DNA from: Bacillota bacterium
Lineage (GTDB): Bacteria > Bacillota > UBA4882 > UBA10575
Direction of reading: 5' to 3'
DNA: 64,000 nt
Assembly: GCA_029782135.1 (NCBI GenBank)
Contig: JAKOVI010000073.1
Span: 1 to 64,000 of the forward strand
Shown here: positions 50,282-58,408 of the stretch, one piece after another
Layout: every line of letters begins with the position of its first letter
How positions within the stretch are numbered: position 1 is the first letter of the stretch
Made by a program: the position numbers and the translations under genes
The notes under the pieces: generated by a model
What the model was told of the DNA's origin: nothing
What the model saw: the letters and a program-made list of their open reading frames with translations, nothing else
Database searches by the model: none

Positions 50282-51088
50282 ATGGATCCCTTTTTCATCT
50301 TGGATCAGGTCTCATACTGCTACCCCGGCGCCAGGCGATCCGGGGTTTGTCAGGTTAGTCTAAAGCTGAAGCCAGGAGAATTCCTGGCTGTTCTTGGCGC
50401 TAACGGGTCGGGTAAATCAACTCTGGCCCGTTTATGTTGTGGACTATTAAAACCGACCTCCGGACAGGTCATGGTGGACGGCCGTTCCACCACCCGGGAA
50501 ACGGACCAACGCTATATCTACCAGCAGGTGGGTCTGGTCTTTCAACACCCGGATCACCAGTTTGTGGCGACGACCGTCGAACGGGAGATCGCCTTTGGCC
50601 TGGAGAACAGGGCCCTTCCTTCCGCGGAGATTCGTAAGGGTGTTGAAGAGGGGTTGGCCCGTTTCCGCCTCGACGGCTTAAGACTGGCCGACCCGCACCA
50701 GCTTTCCGGGGGAGAAAAACGCCTGCTTTCCTTGGCGGCGATCTGGGTGTTAAAGCCGAAACTGATCCTGCTGGATGAACCATTGGCGATGCTGGATGCC
50801 GGTTCGTCCCGGATGATTAAGGATTTAATCGACGAGTTAAGGAAAGCCGGCCAGAGTATCATCTGGTTCACGCACCAGTTGGAGGAGGTGCTCGCCGCCG
50901 ACCGGGCGCTGGTCCTGGTGAACGGCGAGACGGTGTGGACCGGGAAACCACGGGCATTGTTACAACAGCCGGAAACCGTGCGCTCCTGGGGCTTAGCCCT
51001 TCCTCCCGTTACAGAACTGGCGTGGGCTTTAGGGTTAACCCCCGAGATCACAAGTGAGAATGAATTGGTGTCAGCATTATGGAACTAA
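50282..51088 (+). CDS. ecfA1: ECF transporter ATPase A1
   Basis: A 268-residue ABC ATPase of the energy-coupling factor module shared by vitamin and metal uptake systems. It has Walker A GANGSGKST (about 38-46), the Q-loop, signature LSGGEKR and Walker B LILLDEP. It overlaps ecfA2 by 10 nt. No substrate-binding S component is adjacent, so this is a shared (group II) module. Confidence 0.92.
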   Translation: MDPFFILDQVSYCYPGARRSGVCQVSLKLKPGEFLAVLGANGSGKSTLARLCCGLLKPTSGQVMVDGRSTTRETDQRYIYQQVGLVFQHPDHQFVATTVEREIAFGLENRALPSAEIRKGVEEGLARFRLDGLRLADPHQLSGGEKRLLSLAAIWVLKPKLILLDEPLAMLDAGSSRMIKDLIDELRKAGQSIIWFTHQLEEVLAADRALVLVNGETVWTGKPRALLQQPETVRSWGLALPPVTELAWALGLTPEITSENELVSALWN

Positions 51089-51912
51089 AATTGGAAGCAG
51101 TTACGGTCGAGTACGTGCAGGGTGAAAAGCGGCGCCACCGGGCGCTGGATCAGGTTACCCTCTCCCTCCGCGCCGGGGAAACAGTGGCTTTGCTGGGCCC
51201 GACCGGCGCTGGCAAGTCGACCCTCCTGCGTGTCATGGCGGGGTTAATTAAACCGTCCGCCGGCCAGGTGAAGGGGCTTACGGAGGGGATGGTGGCGCTG
51301 GCGATTCAGGAACCGGACCGCGGTTTTTTTGCGGCGACGGTGCGGGAAGAGGTGCAATTCGGCCCGGATAACCTGGGACTTGACCGTCAAGAAAGCGCAG
51401 CCCGGGTGGACTGGGCGCTCAGGCTGGTTCAGCTTCCCGAAGCCAAATGGGATGTCTCTCCTTTCCGGCTGTCGGGCGGCGAACAACGCCGGGTTGCCCT
51501 GGCGGCGGTCTTGGCGATGCAGCCCCGGATTCTACTCCTGGACGAGCCGACGATCGGCCTTGACCGGGCGGGAAAAGAGGCGTTAGTTGCCCTTCTCCAG
51601 AAATTAAGCAGGGAAGAAGGGATCGGTCTTGTGATCGCTTCACATGACCCTGATTTTCTTTATACGGTGACCCGCCGGGTTTTACTTTTGGAGCAAGGTG
51701 TGCTCCGCGCCGACGTTCCCTGGGGGAGGTTCAAGGAAGACTTGGCCGGTTATCCGGTGCCCGGGATTAGAATCCCGCTGCTTTTGACGGTCTTGCGTGC
51801 GCTGGAAGCGGCCGGCGCGCCGGTGAATCCCGAGCAAGACAGTGCGGCGGAGGCCGAGGCGGAACTGCAAAAATTACGGCGTCACCGGCGGAAGGGGGCA
51901 GGAGGGCGATGA
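51079..51912 (+). CDS. ecfA2: ECF transporter ATPase A2
   Basis: A 277-residue ABC ATPase pairing with EcfA1. It has Walker A GPTGAGKST, Q-loop AIQEPDRGFFAATV, signature LSGGEQRR and Walker B ILLLDEPT. The last roughly 30 residues are charged and variable. It overlaps both neighbours, ecfA1 and ecfT. Confidence 0.92.
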   Translation: MELKLEAVTVEYVQGEKRRHRALDQVTLSLRAGETVALLGPTGAGKSTLLRVMAGLIKPSAGQVKGLTEGMVALAIQEPDRGFFAATVREEVQFGPDNLGLDRQESAARVDWALRLVQLPEAKWDVSPFRLSGGEQRRVALAAVLAMQPRILLLDEPTIGLDRAGKEALVALLQKLSREEGIGLVIASHDPDFLYTVTRRVLLLEQGVLRADVPWGRFKEDLAGYPVPGIRIPLLLTVLRALEAAGAPVNPEQDSAAEAEAELQKLRRHRRKGAGGR

Positions 51913-52643
51913 ACTACGGCACATACTACCCAGGCGACTCTTTTTGGCACCAGCGTGACCCGCGGACGAAGTTGATGGTGCTGGTCGTAGCAGCGCTGCT
52001 GGTGATCCTGGAGGGGCGGCTGGGCGGACAGCTTTTCTTTTTCAGCCTTAACCTGATCCTGTTTCGGACGGCCCACCTGCCGCCGGTGCGGGCTTGGAAA
52101 ACGGTAAAAGCCTTTCGCTGGTTACTCCTCCTGACTTTCCTGGTTAACTTGGTTTTTAACCCGCCGGGCGTTGCGATCCTGTATTTCCTCCGTTTACTGA
52201 ATTTATTACTGCTTAGTTCATGGATGTTGGGGACGGCCGAACCGCTGACCCTGATCCAGGGGATTGAACGGCTCTTCCATCCGCTGGGCCGGAGGCTTCC
52301 GGTAGCGGAAGGCGCAATGGTTTTAGGTTTATCGCTGAGTTTTTTTCCGTTGTTGATCCAGGAAGCCAATGAGATTGCCATCGCCCAACGGGCCCGGGGT
52401 GTAACCTTTAAAAAACAATGGTGGAAGCGGATGACCGGTTTGCTGGCGATGGTCGTGCCGCTCTTTGTGAACGCGATCCGGCGTTCGCTGGAAGTCGCCC
52501 AGGCGATGGAGGTCAGGGGCTACCGGCCCGGAGAACCCCGTGGATCTTTGTATGAATTAAACTGGGTGGCCGCCGATACATGGTCCCTCCTTACCACAGG
52601 TGCACTGGTTGCGTGCTGGCTTGCTTCCCGCCGCTTGTTTTAA
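51909..52643 (+). CDS. ecfT: ECF transporter transmembrane subunit T
   Basis: A 244-residue membrane subunit with about five or six hydrophobic helices. The two coupling motifs that touch the ATPases are visible as RARGV (near residue 161) and VRGYR (near 200). It starts within the end of ecfA2 by a 4-nt overlap. Together EcfA1A2T serve exchangeable S components encoded elsewhere. Confidence 0.9.
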   Translation: MNYGTYYPGDSFWHQRDPRTKLMVLVVAALLVILEGRLGGQLFFFSLNLILFRTAHLPPVRAWKTVKAFRWLLLLTFLVNLVFNPPGVAILYFLRLLNLLLLSSWMLGTAEPLTLIQGIERLFHPLGRRLPVAEGAMVLGLSLSFFPLLIQEANEIAIAQRARGVTFKKQWWKRMTGLLAMVVPLFVNAIRRSLEVAQAMEVRGYRPGEPRGSLYELNWVAADTWSLLTTGALVACWLASRRLF

Positions 52644-52799
52644 AATCTGATTCCCGGCGGGTAAGTTTCGTTCACCGGTAGCCGGCACTCTTTAAGGGGC
52701 CGCCGGGGTCGGTTTTCTGGTATTCCGTGCATTCTTGCCTTAGTGGCGGAGTTTGAGGTTCAGCGGGCGGAAAGTTTGACGGCAGGGAGGTGTGCGTAC

Positions 52800-53546
52800 T
52801 TGCCGGAGTTGAGAAACATCAAATTGACCCTGGCTTATGACGGGACGGATTTTTGTGGGTTCCAGCGCCAGGCCCAGGGGGAAAGGACGGTCCAGAGCGA
52901 ATTGGAAAAAGCCCTGGCCCGCCTGACCGGCTCCGTGCCGAAACTGATCGCGGCCGGCCGCACCGATTCCGGGGTCCACGCCAAGGGGCAGGTGGTCAAT
53001 TTCCAGACAACGTCCCGGATCCCGCCCTCCCGCTGGCCGGAAGCGCTTAATTCCTGTCTTCCTCCGGATCTTGTCGTGTGGCAGGCGGAAGAGGTGCCTT
53101 TAGATTTTCATGCACGTTATTGGGCGAAGCGGAAAACCTATCAGTATATCGTCTCCTGCCGGCGCTGGCCGGATGTTTTTTTACGCCGTTACTCCTACCA
53201 CCGGCCGGGGATGCTTGATCTGGAAGCGATGCGGAGTGCCGCCAAAGAGTTGCTTGGGGAGTGTGATTTCCGGGGGTTTGCCGCCGCCGGTTCGAGCGTC
53301 AAGACCACCGTCCGCCACCTTTACCGGGCGGAGGTGGAGGGCTGCGGCGAGGAAGTCTATTTTACGTTCCAAGGGGACGGCTTTTTATATAAGATGGTCC
53401 GGAACATTGTCGGGACCCTGTTGTTGATTGGTGAGGGAAAAGCAGACCCCCAATTAATCGTAGAGATTTTAACCCACGGCGAACGGGAGGCGGCCGGCCC
53501 GACCGCTCCACCCCAGGGCCTTACGTTGCTGGCGGTGGAGTACTAG
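52800..53546 (+). CDS. truA: tRNA pseudouridine(38-40) synthase TruA
   Basis: A 248-residue enzyme making pseudouridine in the anticodon arm of tRNAs. The catalytic Asp lies in AAGRTDSGVHA (about residue 53). The conserved FHARYWAKRKTYQY and FLYKMVRNIVGTLL regions are present. TTG 52800 follows GGGAGGTG by 7 nt; a GTG at 52743 would add 19 atypical residues. The usual order ecfT-truA-rplM is interrupted here by mtrB on the other strand. Confidence 0.93.
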   Translation: MPELRNIKLTLAYDGTDFCGFQRQAQGERTVQSELEKALARLTGSVPKLIAAGRTDSGVHAKGQVVNFQTTSRIPPSRWPEALNSCLPPDLVVWQAEEVPLDFHARYWAKRKTYQYIVSCRRWPDVFLRRYSYHRPGMLDLEAMRSAAKELLGECDFRGFAAAGSSVKTTVRHLYRAEVEGCGEEVYFTFQGDGFLYKMVRNIVGTLLLIGEGKADPQLIVEILTHGEREAAGPTAPPQGLTLLAVEY

Positions 53547-53561
53547 ACCGTAGGAAAGTAA

Positions 53562-53593
53562 AAAGACCACGACTCCCGTTGAGCTTGGTCTTT
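53562..53593 (-). terminator. terminator between truA and mtrB, best oriented for mtrB
   Basis: AAAGACCA (53562-53569) pairs with TGGTCTTT (53586-53593). Read on the minus strand, the stem runs into TTTTTAC, a good U-tract. On the plus strand only three T follow, so it may also weakly stop truA transcription. Confidence 0.7.
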
Positions 53594-53656
53594 CGTCCCG
53601 GGTAAAATTGAATAATCCGGTACACTGGTGCGCAAAACGTCAAGGACGGTGCAGGC

Positions 53657-53899
53657 TTATTTTTTGCCGCTGACGATCATCCCGTGTTTGGTGTAAACTT
53701 CAGCGCGGCCTCTGATCTTCATCGCGGCGGTATGTTCGGTAAACTGCACGATCATTACTTCACCCTGGTCCAGTTTTTCCGAGTGGTGAAACTTGGTGTC
53801 TTGGCCACGGGTTAAGCCGATAATGGTTACACCGTCTTCCAGGGCGCGGATCGCGATATAGTCGCCGCTGATCGCTTTGGTCAGTTTTTCCTGGTCCAT
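53657..53899 (-). CDS. mtrB: trp RNA-binding attenuation protein TRAP
   Basis: An 80-residue TRAP subunit. In Bacillus it forms an 11-mer that, with tryptophan bound, wraps GAG/UAG-repeat RNA to stop trp operon expression. The sequence follows B. subtilis MtrB closely: EDGVTIIGLTRG, KFHHSEKLDQGEV and FTEHTAAMKIRG. The RNA-contact residues K37, K56 and R58 correspond to K42, K61 and R63. The residue equivalent to Ser53 is Ala. ATG 53899 has AAAGGAG upstream on the minus strand. It has its own consensus promoter and is transcribed away from rplM. Confidence 0.93.
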   Translation of the reverse strand: MDQEKLTKAISGDYIAIRALEDGVTIIGLTRGQDTKFHHSEKLDQGEVMIVQFTEHTAAMKIRGRAEVYTKHGMIVSGKK

Positions 53900-53930
53900 T
53901 TTTGCTCCTTTGACATTTTTAGTTGAGCTA

Positions 53931-53959
53931 ATTATAGTAAACTGCACTCTTCCTGTCAA
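53931..53959 (-). promoter_or_regulatory. sigma-A promoter of mtrB
   Basis: On the minus strand, TTGACA (53959-53954), a 17-nt spacer and TATAAT (53936-53931) give a full-consensus promoter 31 nt before the mtrB start. Confidence 0.9.
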
Positions 53960-53984
53960 TGCTTATTTGCGCGTCCTTGAACCC

Positions 53985-54014
53985 TTGACGGGTTCTCATG
54001 TTCTTTGGTATAAT
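53985..54014 (+). promoter_or_regulatory. promoter of rplM-rpsI
   Basis: TTGACG (53985-53990), an 18-nt spacer and TATAAT (54009-54014), with TG at the extended -10 position. It is divergent from the mtrB promoter, with 25 nt between the two -35 boxes. Confidence 0.78.
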
Positions 54015-54027
54015 TAAGAAGTTCGAA

Positions 54028-54091
54028 ATTGAGGTTGAATATACCCCTAGACTCCCGAGCCCCGAGTCGCGGCGGTCAAGATAACCTCGAT
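54028..54091 (+). ncRNA. L13-type leader before rplM
   Basis: ATTGAGGTT (54028-54036) pairs with AACCTCGAT (54083-54091), one G-U pair, enclosing a GACTC/GAGTC hairpin (54050-54068). Position and shape suit the L13 leader known in Firmicutes, which is thought to let L13 repress its own mRNA. The match is by position and fold, not by full consensus. Confidence 0.6.
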
Positions 54092-54109
54092 GACAAGGGA
54101 GGTTTGAAG

Positions 54110-54544
54110 GTGAAGACCTATCTGGCCAAACCAGGACAAGTAGAGAAAAAATGGTATGTGGTCGACGCCAAAGGAAAAACTTTGGGTAGATTGGCCAGTG
54201 TCGTTGCGAGTATTCTCCGGGGTAAACACCGGCCGGATTATACCCCCAATGTTGACTGCGGCGACCATGTAATCGTGATCAATGCCGACCAGGTGGTACT
54301 GACCGGTAATAAGGCACAGCAGAAAAAGTATTATACCCACTCACTGTATCCGGGTGGGTTGAAAGTTACTTCATATGCGGATATGATGGAGAAGAAGCCG
54401 GAACTGGTAGTGAAAAAAGCAGTTTTCGGGATGATTCCACGTAACCGCCTGGGTCGTGCCCAAATGAAAAAGTTGAAAGTTTATCGTGGACCGGAACATC
54501 CCCATGCGGCCCAAAAACCAGAGCCCTTGGAGATCAAGGCTTGA
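54110..54544 (+). CDS. rplM: 50S ribosomal protein L13 (uL13)
   Basis: A 144-residue L13, needed early in 50S assembly. It begins [21 protein letters not shown]. The signature [17 protein letters not shown] is intact. GTG 54110 follows AAGGGAGG by 7 nt. Earlier in-frame sequence falls in the structured leader and is rejected. Confidence 0.96.
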   Translation: MKTYLAKPGQVEKKWYVVDAKGKTLGRLASVVASILRGKHRPDYTPNVDCGDHVIVINADQVVLTGNKAQQKKYYTHSLYPGGLKVTSYADMMEKKPELVVKKAVFGMIPRNRLGRAQMKKLKVYRGPEHPHAAQKPEPLEIKA

Positions 54545-54565
54545 GTCGAAGGGAGGTAACGAACC

Positions 54566-54976
54566 TTGCCCAGTGCAAAAACAGGAGATAATCTCAGATA
54601 CTACGGCACCGGCCGGAGAAAATCGTCGGTGGCGAAAGTGTGGCTGGTTCCCGGACAAGGGAAAATTACTGTGAACAAACGGGATCTGAGCGAATATTTC
54701 GGCCGGAAGGTTTTGGAAGTCTTGGTCCAACAACCTTTGGAGCAAACCGGGACCGCCGGGAAATATGATGTCATTGCTGCGGTAAAGGGCGGCGGGATCA
54801 GTGGCCAGGCCGGCGCTATCCGGCATGGGATCGCCCGGGCATTGCTCACGATTGATCCCGAGTATCGGATTCCGTTGAAGCGAGCCGGCTTTTTGACGAG
54901 AGATTCCCGGGTTAAAGAGCGGCGGAAGTACGGTTTGAAAAAAGCGCGGAAAGCGCCACAATTCTCCAAACGTTAA
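54566..54976 (+). CDS. rpsI: 30S ribosomal protein S9 (uS9)
   Basis: A 136-residue S9 whose C-terminal basic tail reaches the P-site tRNA. It has [19 protein letters not shown] and [20 protein letters not shown], ending in KAPQFSKR. The TTG start follows GGGAGG. A strong terminator follows. Confidence 0.96.
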   Translation: MPSAKTGDNLRYYGTGRRKSSVAKVWLVPGQGKITVNKRDLSEYFGRKVLEVLVQQPLEQTGTAGKYDVIAAVKGGGISGQAGAIRHGIARALLTIDPEYRIPLKRAGFLTRDSRVKERRKYGLKKARKAPQFSKR

Positions 54977-54984
54977 TTTCTCAG

Positions 54985-55012
54985 GACACGACTTTCGGTC
55001 GTGTCTTTTTTT
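54985..55012 (+). terminator. intrinsic terminator of rplM-rpsI
   Basis: GACACGAC (54985-54992) pairs with GTCGTGTC (54998-55005), then seven T. Confidence 0.92.
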
Positions 55013-55028
55013 AGCGAGGGGTTAAGAG

Positions 55029-55712
55029 ATGAAGGTGAAAAAGGGTATTTTGGTGGGCGGCGGGCCGGTCAATTACCCGTTTCTCCGCCATGAACTGGCG
55101 AAGGAGCATGACCTCCTGATCGCGGTGGACGGCGGCTGTCGGGCGTTGGCTGACCTGGGCCGGCTGCCCACAGTGGTCGTTGGGGATTATGATTCGCTTG
55201 CGCCGTCCGACCTGGAACAGTTAAAAGGTCAGGGCGTGCAGCTTCTCTTTGACGAGCATGATCAAGAGCGGACCGATCTTGAAATCGGGCTGGAGTTTGC
55301 CGTCGAGCAAGACTTGACTGAGCTTGTGGTCTTTGGCGGGCTTGGCGGAAGGCTCGATCATACGCTGGCGAATTTATCTTCCTTGTATCAGATGAAACTA
55401 AAGCGGAAAAAGATGTTCCTGGTCGGCCCGGAGCAACTGGTGACGATGTTGGCCCCGGGCGAGCAGGTGGTGATGACGCCCTTTGCGGGCGGACATTTTT
55501 CCCTTCTCCCCTACTCCACGACGGTCAGCGGGGTTAAAGTGGCCGGTGCGCGTTATCCGCTTGAAGAAGCCACGCTGACGCTCGGTTCGACCCTTGGGAT
55601 TCACAACGAATATCGAACCGCCCCGGTTGGAGTCGGTGTGGGAAACGGTTATCTCTTATTGATCATTGAGGGCCTCGCCCATTGGCCGGGAGGGATGGAG
55701 ATTTTCCAATGA
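55029..55712 (+). CDS. thiN: thiamine pyrophosphokinase
   Basis: A 227-residue enzyme making thiamine diphosphate from thiamine and ATP. It has AVDGGCRALADLG, VVGDYDSL, the catalytic-site DQERTDLEIGL region (about 78-88) and GGLGGRLDHTLANL. AGGGGTTAAGAG precedes the ATG, which lies right after the rpsI terminator. It seems to stand alone. Confidence 0.9.
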   Translation: MKVKKGILVGGGPVNYPFLRHELAKEHDLLIAVDGGCRALADLGRLPTVVVGDYDSLAPSDLEQLKGQGVQLLFDEHDQERTDLEIGLEFAVEQDLTELVVFGGLGGRLDHTLANLSSLYQMKLKRKKMFLVGPEQLVTMLAPGEQVVMTPFAGGHFSLLPYSTTVSGVKVAGARYPLEEATLTLGSTLGIHNEYRTAPVGVGVGNGYLLLIIEGLAHWPGGMEIFQ

Positions 55713-55967
55713 CCTCCGTCCCACGGGGGAAGGAGATCGGAGCTGGTACCGCGAACAAGTAAGTAACGGATCAAACGGAAAGTTCTCTCTTTAACGGAAA
55801 AAGACCGCAGACCCTTTTTGCGTTGGGAGTGGGAAAAACAACGGAGCCGGCTATAAAAAAGTGCGGGGCAGGCGTAGCAACAACGCAAAAAGCCGCGACA
55901 AGATTTGCGCTTGGCGATGAAGATTAGACGCAGCAGCTTTCGGCAGCGTTAGAGAAGGCGCTTCCAA
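55713..55967. other. noncoding gap after thiN with a long inverted repeat
   Basis: The 318-nt gap between thiN and the toxin-antitoxin genes holds no gene. It has a perfect 12-bp inverted repeat: CTTTTTGCGTTG (55814-55825) and CAACGCAAAAAG (55881-55892), separated by 55 nt. It also has TGGTACCGCG (55744-55753), which resembles the T-box core. No specifier domain or T-box terminator fits around it, and the downstream genes are not amino-acid genes. It may be a decayed regulatory RNA or element. Confidence 0.45.
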
Positions 55968-55997
55968 TTGACTGAAATTTATCCAGAAGTATATAAT
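55968..55997 (+). promoter_or_regulatory. promoter of the toxin-antitoxin pair
   Basis: TTGACT (55968-55973), an 18-nt spacer and TATAAT (55992-55997) lie 33 nt before the antitoxin gene. Confidence 0.75.
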
Positions 55998-56030
55998 AAT
56001 ACGTAGGGACTGACCTGGGGGTGTAAATGG

Positions 56031-56309
56031 ATGCGTAACCGTCGGGTGGTGGTTCTTCTTCCCGAAAGCTTGCTCGCGGCGGTCGACGAAGTTGCCGGAA
56101 AAGAATACAGCAGCCGGAGCGCCTTTATCCGCGCAGCGATGCAGCATTTGCTGGATGAGAAAAAATTGACGGAGAAGAGGAAATTGATGGCTTATGGTTA
56201 TCAAATGATGGGTCCGCTCAATTTGGAACTGGCTGAAGAAGGGATCTCCGAGGAACTTGCGGAGATCGACCGTTACCTAGACACTCTGGCGGTGGGGGAA
56301 AGTCGTTGA
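56031..56309 (+). CDS. EndoAI-type ribbon-helix-helix antitoxin (MazE-like)
   Basis: A 92-residue protein. The N-terminal ribbon-helix-helix segment, [18 protein letters not shown] then [14 protein letters not shown] (about 5-45), should bind DNA and repress its own promoter. The acidic C-terminus should mask the toxin. It overlaps the toxin gene by 4 nt. It is longer and less acidic than E. coli MazE and closer to B. subtilis EndoAI. Confidence 0.85.
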   Translation: MRNRRVVVLLPESLLAAVDEVAGKEYSSRSAFIRAAMQHLLDEKKLTEKRKLMAYGYQMMGPLNLELAEEGISEELAEIDRYLDTLAVGESR

Positions 56310-56659
56310 TAGTAAAACGCGGTGATCTGTTCTTTGCAAACTTGAATCCGGTGGTCGGTTCGGAACAGGGCGGCCTGCGCCCGGTGATTATTATCCAAAA
56401 CGATGTTGGCAATACCTATAGTCCGACCACAATAATTGCTGCGATTACTTCAAAAATCAAACGGGCGAAGCTTCCAACGCATGTCGAGATTAAAAAAGGA
56501 TACAGCAAGCTCGAGCGCAACTCGGTGATCCTCTGCGAACAGTTAAGAACGATCGATAAACGCCGACTGAGCGAGAAAATTGGGGAGTTAAATGAAGAGC
56601 TGATGGCCCAGGTTGATGAGGCGCTGAAGATCAGTATTGGCCTCACTCCCCTCGGGTAA
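56306..56659 (+). CDS. EndoA/MazF-type mRNA interferase toxin
   Basis: A 117-residue PemK/MazF-fold endoribonuclease close to B. subtilis EndoA. It has [29 protein letters not shown], the catalytic-site [15 protein letters not shown] region and [13 protein letters not shown]. It is expected to cleave single-stranded mRNA at a short motif such as UACAU. The TTG start lies inside the antitoxin stop region, favouring lower toxin yield. In Bacillus the pair sits elsewhere; here it precedes gltX. Confidence 0.9.
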   Translation: MIVKRGDLFFANLNPVVGSEQGGLRPVIIIQNDVGNTYSPTTIIAAITSKIKRAKLPTHVEIKKGYSKLERNSVILCEQLRTIDKRRLSEKIGELNEELMAQVDEALKISIGLTPLG

Positions 56660-56733
56660 AGCGGAAGCTGTGTCCCCGTTCACCATCCAGGGGTTTACTG
56701 GGAAGCTTGATTCCAGAATACTTGAGAAAAAAC

Positions 56734-56758
56734 AACCGTCCGTGCTCTGCGGACGGTT
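56734..56758. terminator. hairpin between the toxin gene and gltX
   Basis: AACCGTCCG (56734-56742) pairs perfectly with CGGACGGTT (56750-56758) around a 7-nt loop. The T-tract lies on the minus-strand side (AAAAAA just upstream on the plus strand). It is thus a better terminator for the minus strand, although no minus-strand gene is seen. On the plus strand it may only slow polymerase. The rest of the 243-nt gap before gltX holds no gene. Confidence 0.45.
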
Positions 56759-56902
56759 ATGACTTTATGCGGTTAGCAGGAGTTGGCAGCGGAAAGGACG
56801 AACAATAAAGGATTGTCGGCCGGTAGTTTCTGTCTGGGGTCCATGAGGACAGAGAATAAGCGGCAAAGAAGAGTAAATTGTGGCAAGTGAGAGGTGTTTT
56901 CG

Positions 56903-58381
56903 ATGGTGCAAACAGGAGCACGGGTCAGATTTGCCCCCAGTCCGACCGGTTATTTACATATCGGTGGTGCGCGAACTGCACTTTATGATTGGTTGTTGGC
57001 GCGGAAGACCGGGGGTCAGTTTATTTTACGGATAGAGGATACGGACCGTAACCGCTATGTCCCGGATGCGGTGGACGATATAAAAGCAAGCCTGCGTTGG
57101 TTGGGCTTGGACTGGGATGAAGGGCCGGATGTCGGGGGAGAGGTTGGCCCGTACTTCCAATCGGAACGGTTGGAGCTTTATAAGCGTTACGCGGAGGAAC
57201 TGGTCGCTGCGGACAAGGCCTATTACTGTTTTTGTACACCGGAACGGCTGGCGGCGTTACGCGAAGAACAAGAAGCACGGAAGCAACCTTCCGGCTATGA
57301 CCGGTACTGCCGGAGTTTAACCCCGGCGGAGGTGGAAAAGTTAAAGGCCGATGGGACGCCCTATGTGATCCGTTTCAAGACGCCGCTCACCGGGCAGACC
57401 AGGGCGGTGGATGCGTTGCGGGGCGAGATGGTTTTTGACCATGCGACCCTGGATGATTTTGTCCTCTTGAAATCAGACGGCTTTCCGACCTACCATCTGG
57501 CCTGTGTAATCGATGATCACTTGATGAAGATTACACACGTCATCCGCGGCGAAGAATGGATTGTCAGCAGCCCCCGGCATTTCTTGTTGTACCAGGCTTT
57601 TGGCTGGGAACCGCCGGTCTTTGTCCACCTGCCGATCTTCCTGTCGCCCGATGGGAAAGGGAAGCTCAGTAAACGGCATGGCGCCACCGGGGTGCGCGAA
57701 TTCAGAGAAAAAGGTTATTTGCCCGAAGCTCTGATCAATTTCCTCCTCTTGTTAGGATGGCACCCGGCCGGTGACCAGGAGTTGTTTACCCTCGAGGAAG
57801 CAGCGGAGGCCTTTTCCCTTGAGCGGATCAACGTTTCCCCGGTCAGTTTTTCCCTGGAGAAGCTGGATTGGTTTAATGGCATCTATATCCGGAAACTTCC
57901 CCCGGCGGACTTGGCCGCACGCTGCCTTCCTTTCCTGCAGAAGGACGGCCTGTTGCCGGATCCATGTCCTCCGGAGAAAATGGAATACTTAATCCGGCTT
58001 ATCCCGCTGGTGCAGGAGCGGATTAAACTGCTCTCCGAGATCTCCGCGGCACTCTCCTACTTTCTGCAGGACGAGATTGCGCCGCCGGCCAAGGAGTTAT
58101 TGATCGTCAAGAAGGGGACGGCGGAGGAGACGGCGGCGATTTTAAGAGCAGTAACGGCAGCGCTTGAAACTGTACCGGACTTCAGCGAAGCGGCGCTCGA
58201 GGAGACATTGCGGGCAGTAACCGCCTCTTTAAACGAGAAACCGGGGCGGGTCTTTATGCCCGTCCGGGTGGCGGTAACCGGAACGACGACCACACCCGGA
58301 TTATTTGAAGTCCTGGCGGCTTTGGGGAAAGAACGGGTCCTGCAACGCCTCCGCCAGGCGATTACGGTTTTGGAGCAATAG
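56903..58381 (+). CDS. gltX: glutamyl-tRNA synthetase
   Basis: A 492-residue class I synthetase. The HIGH-type motif is in FAPSPTGYLHIGGARTALYD (about residue 9-27) and KMSKS appears as KLSKRHG (about 253). A zinc-ligand-like CFC ... YDRYC segment follows the catalytic N-terminus. In most Firmicutes this enzyme also charges tRNA-Gln, which GatCAB then amidates. ATG 56903 follows GAGAGGTG by 7 nt; a GTG at 56894 is inside that site. Confidence 0.95.
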   Translation: MVQTGARVRFAPSPTGYLHIGGARTALYDWLLARKTGGQFILRIEDTDRNRYVPDAVDDIKASLRWLGLDWDEGPDVGGEVGPYFQSERLELYKRYAEELVAADKAYYCFCTPERLAALREEQEARKQPSGYDRYCRSLTPAEVEKLKADGTPYVIRFKTPLTGQTRAVDALRGEMVFDHATLDDFVLLKSDGFPTYHLACVIDDHLMKITHVIRGEEWIVSSPRHFLLYQAFGWEPPVFVHLPIFLSPDGKGKLSKRHGATGVREFREKGYLPEALINFLLLLGWHPAGDQELFTLEEAAEAFSLERINVSPVSFSLEKLDWFNGIYIRKLPPADLAARCLPFLQKDGLLPDPCPPEKMEYLIRLIPLVQERIKLLSEISAALSYFLQDEIAPPAKELLIVKKGTAEETAAILRAVTAALETVPDFSEAALEETLRAVTASLNEKPGRVFMPVRVAVTGTTTTPGLFEVLAALGKERVLQRLRQAITVLEQ

Positions 58382-58408
58382 CTGTCGCGAGAAAAGGGAG
58401 GAGAATGA

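Noticed and set aside
55744-55753. A functional T-box riboswitch
   Set aside because: Only the core decamer matches. There is no specifier stem, no antiterminator partner, no terminator in place, and no aminoacyl-tRNA or amino-acid gene directly downstream.
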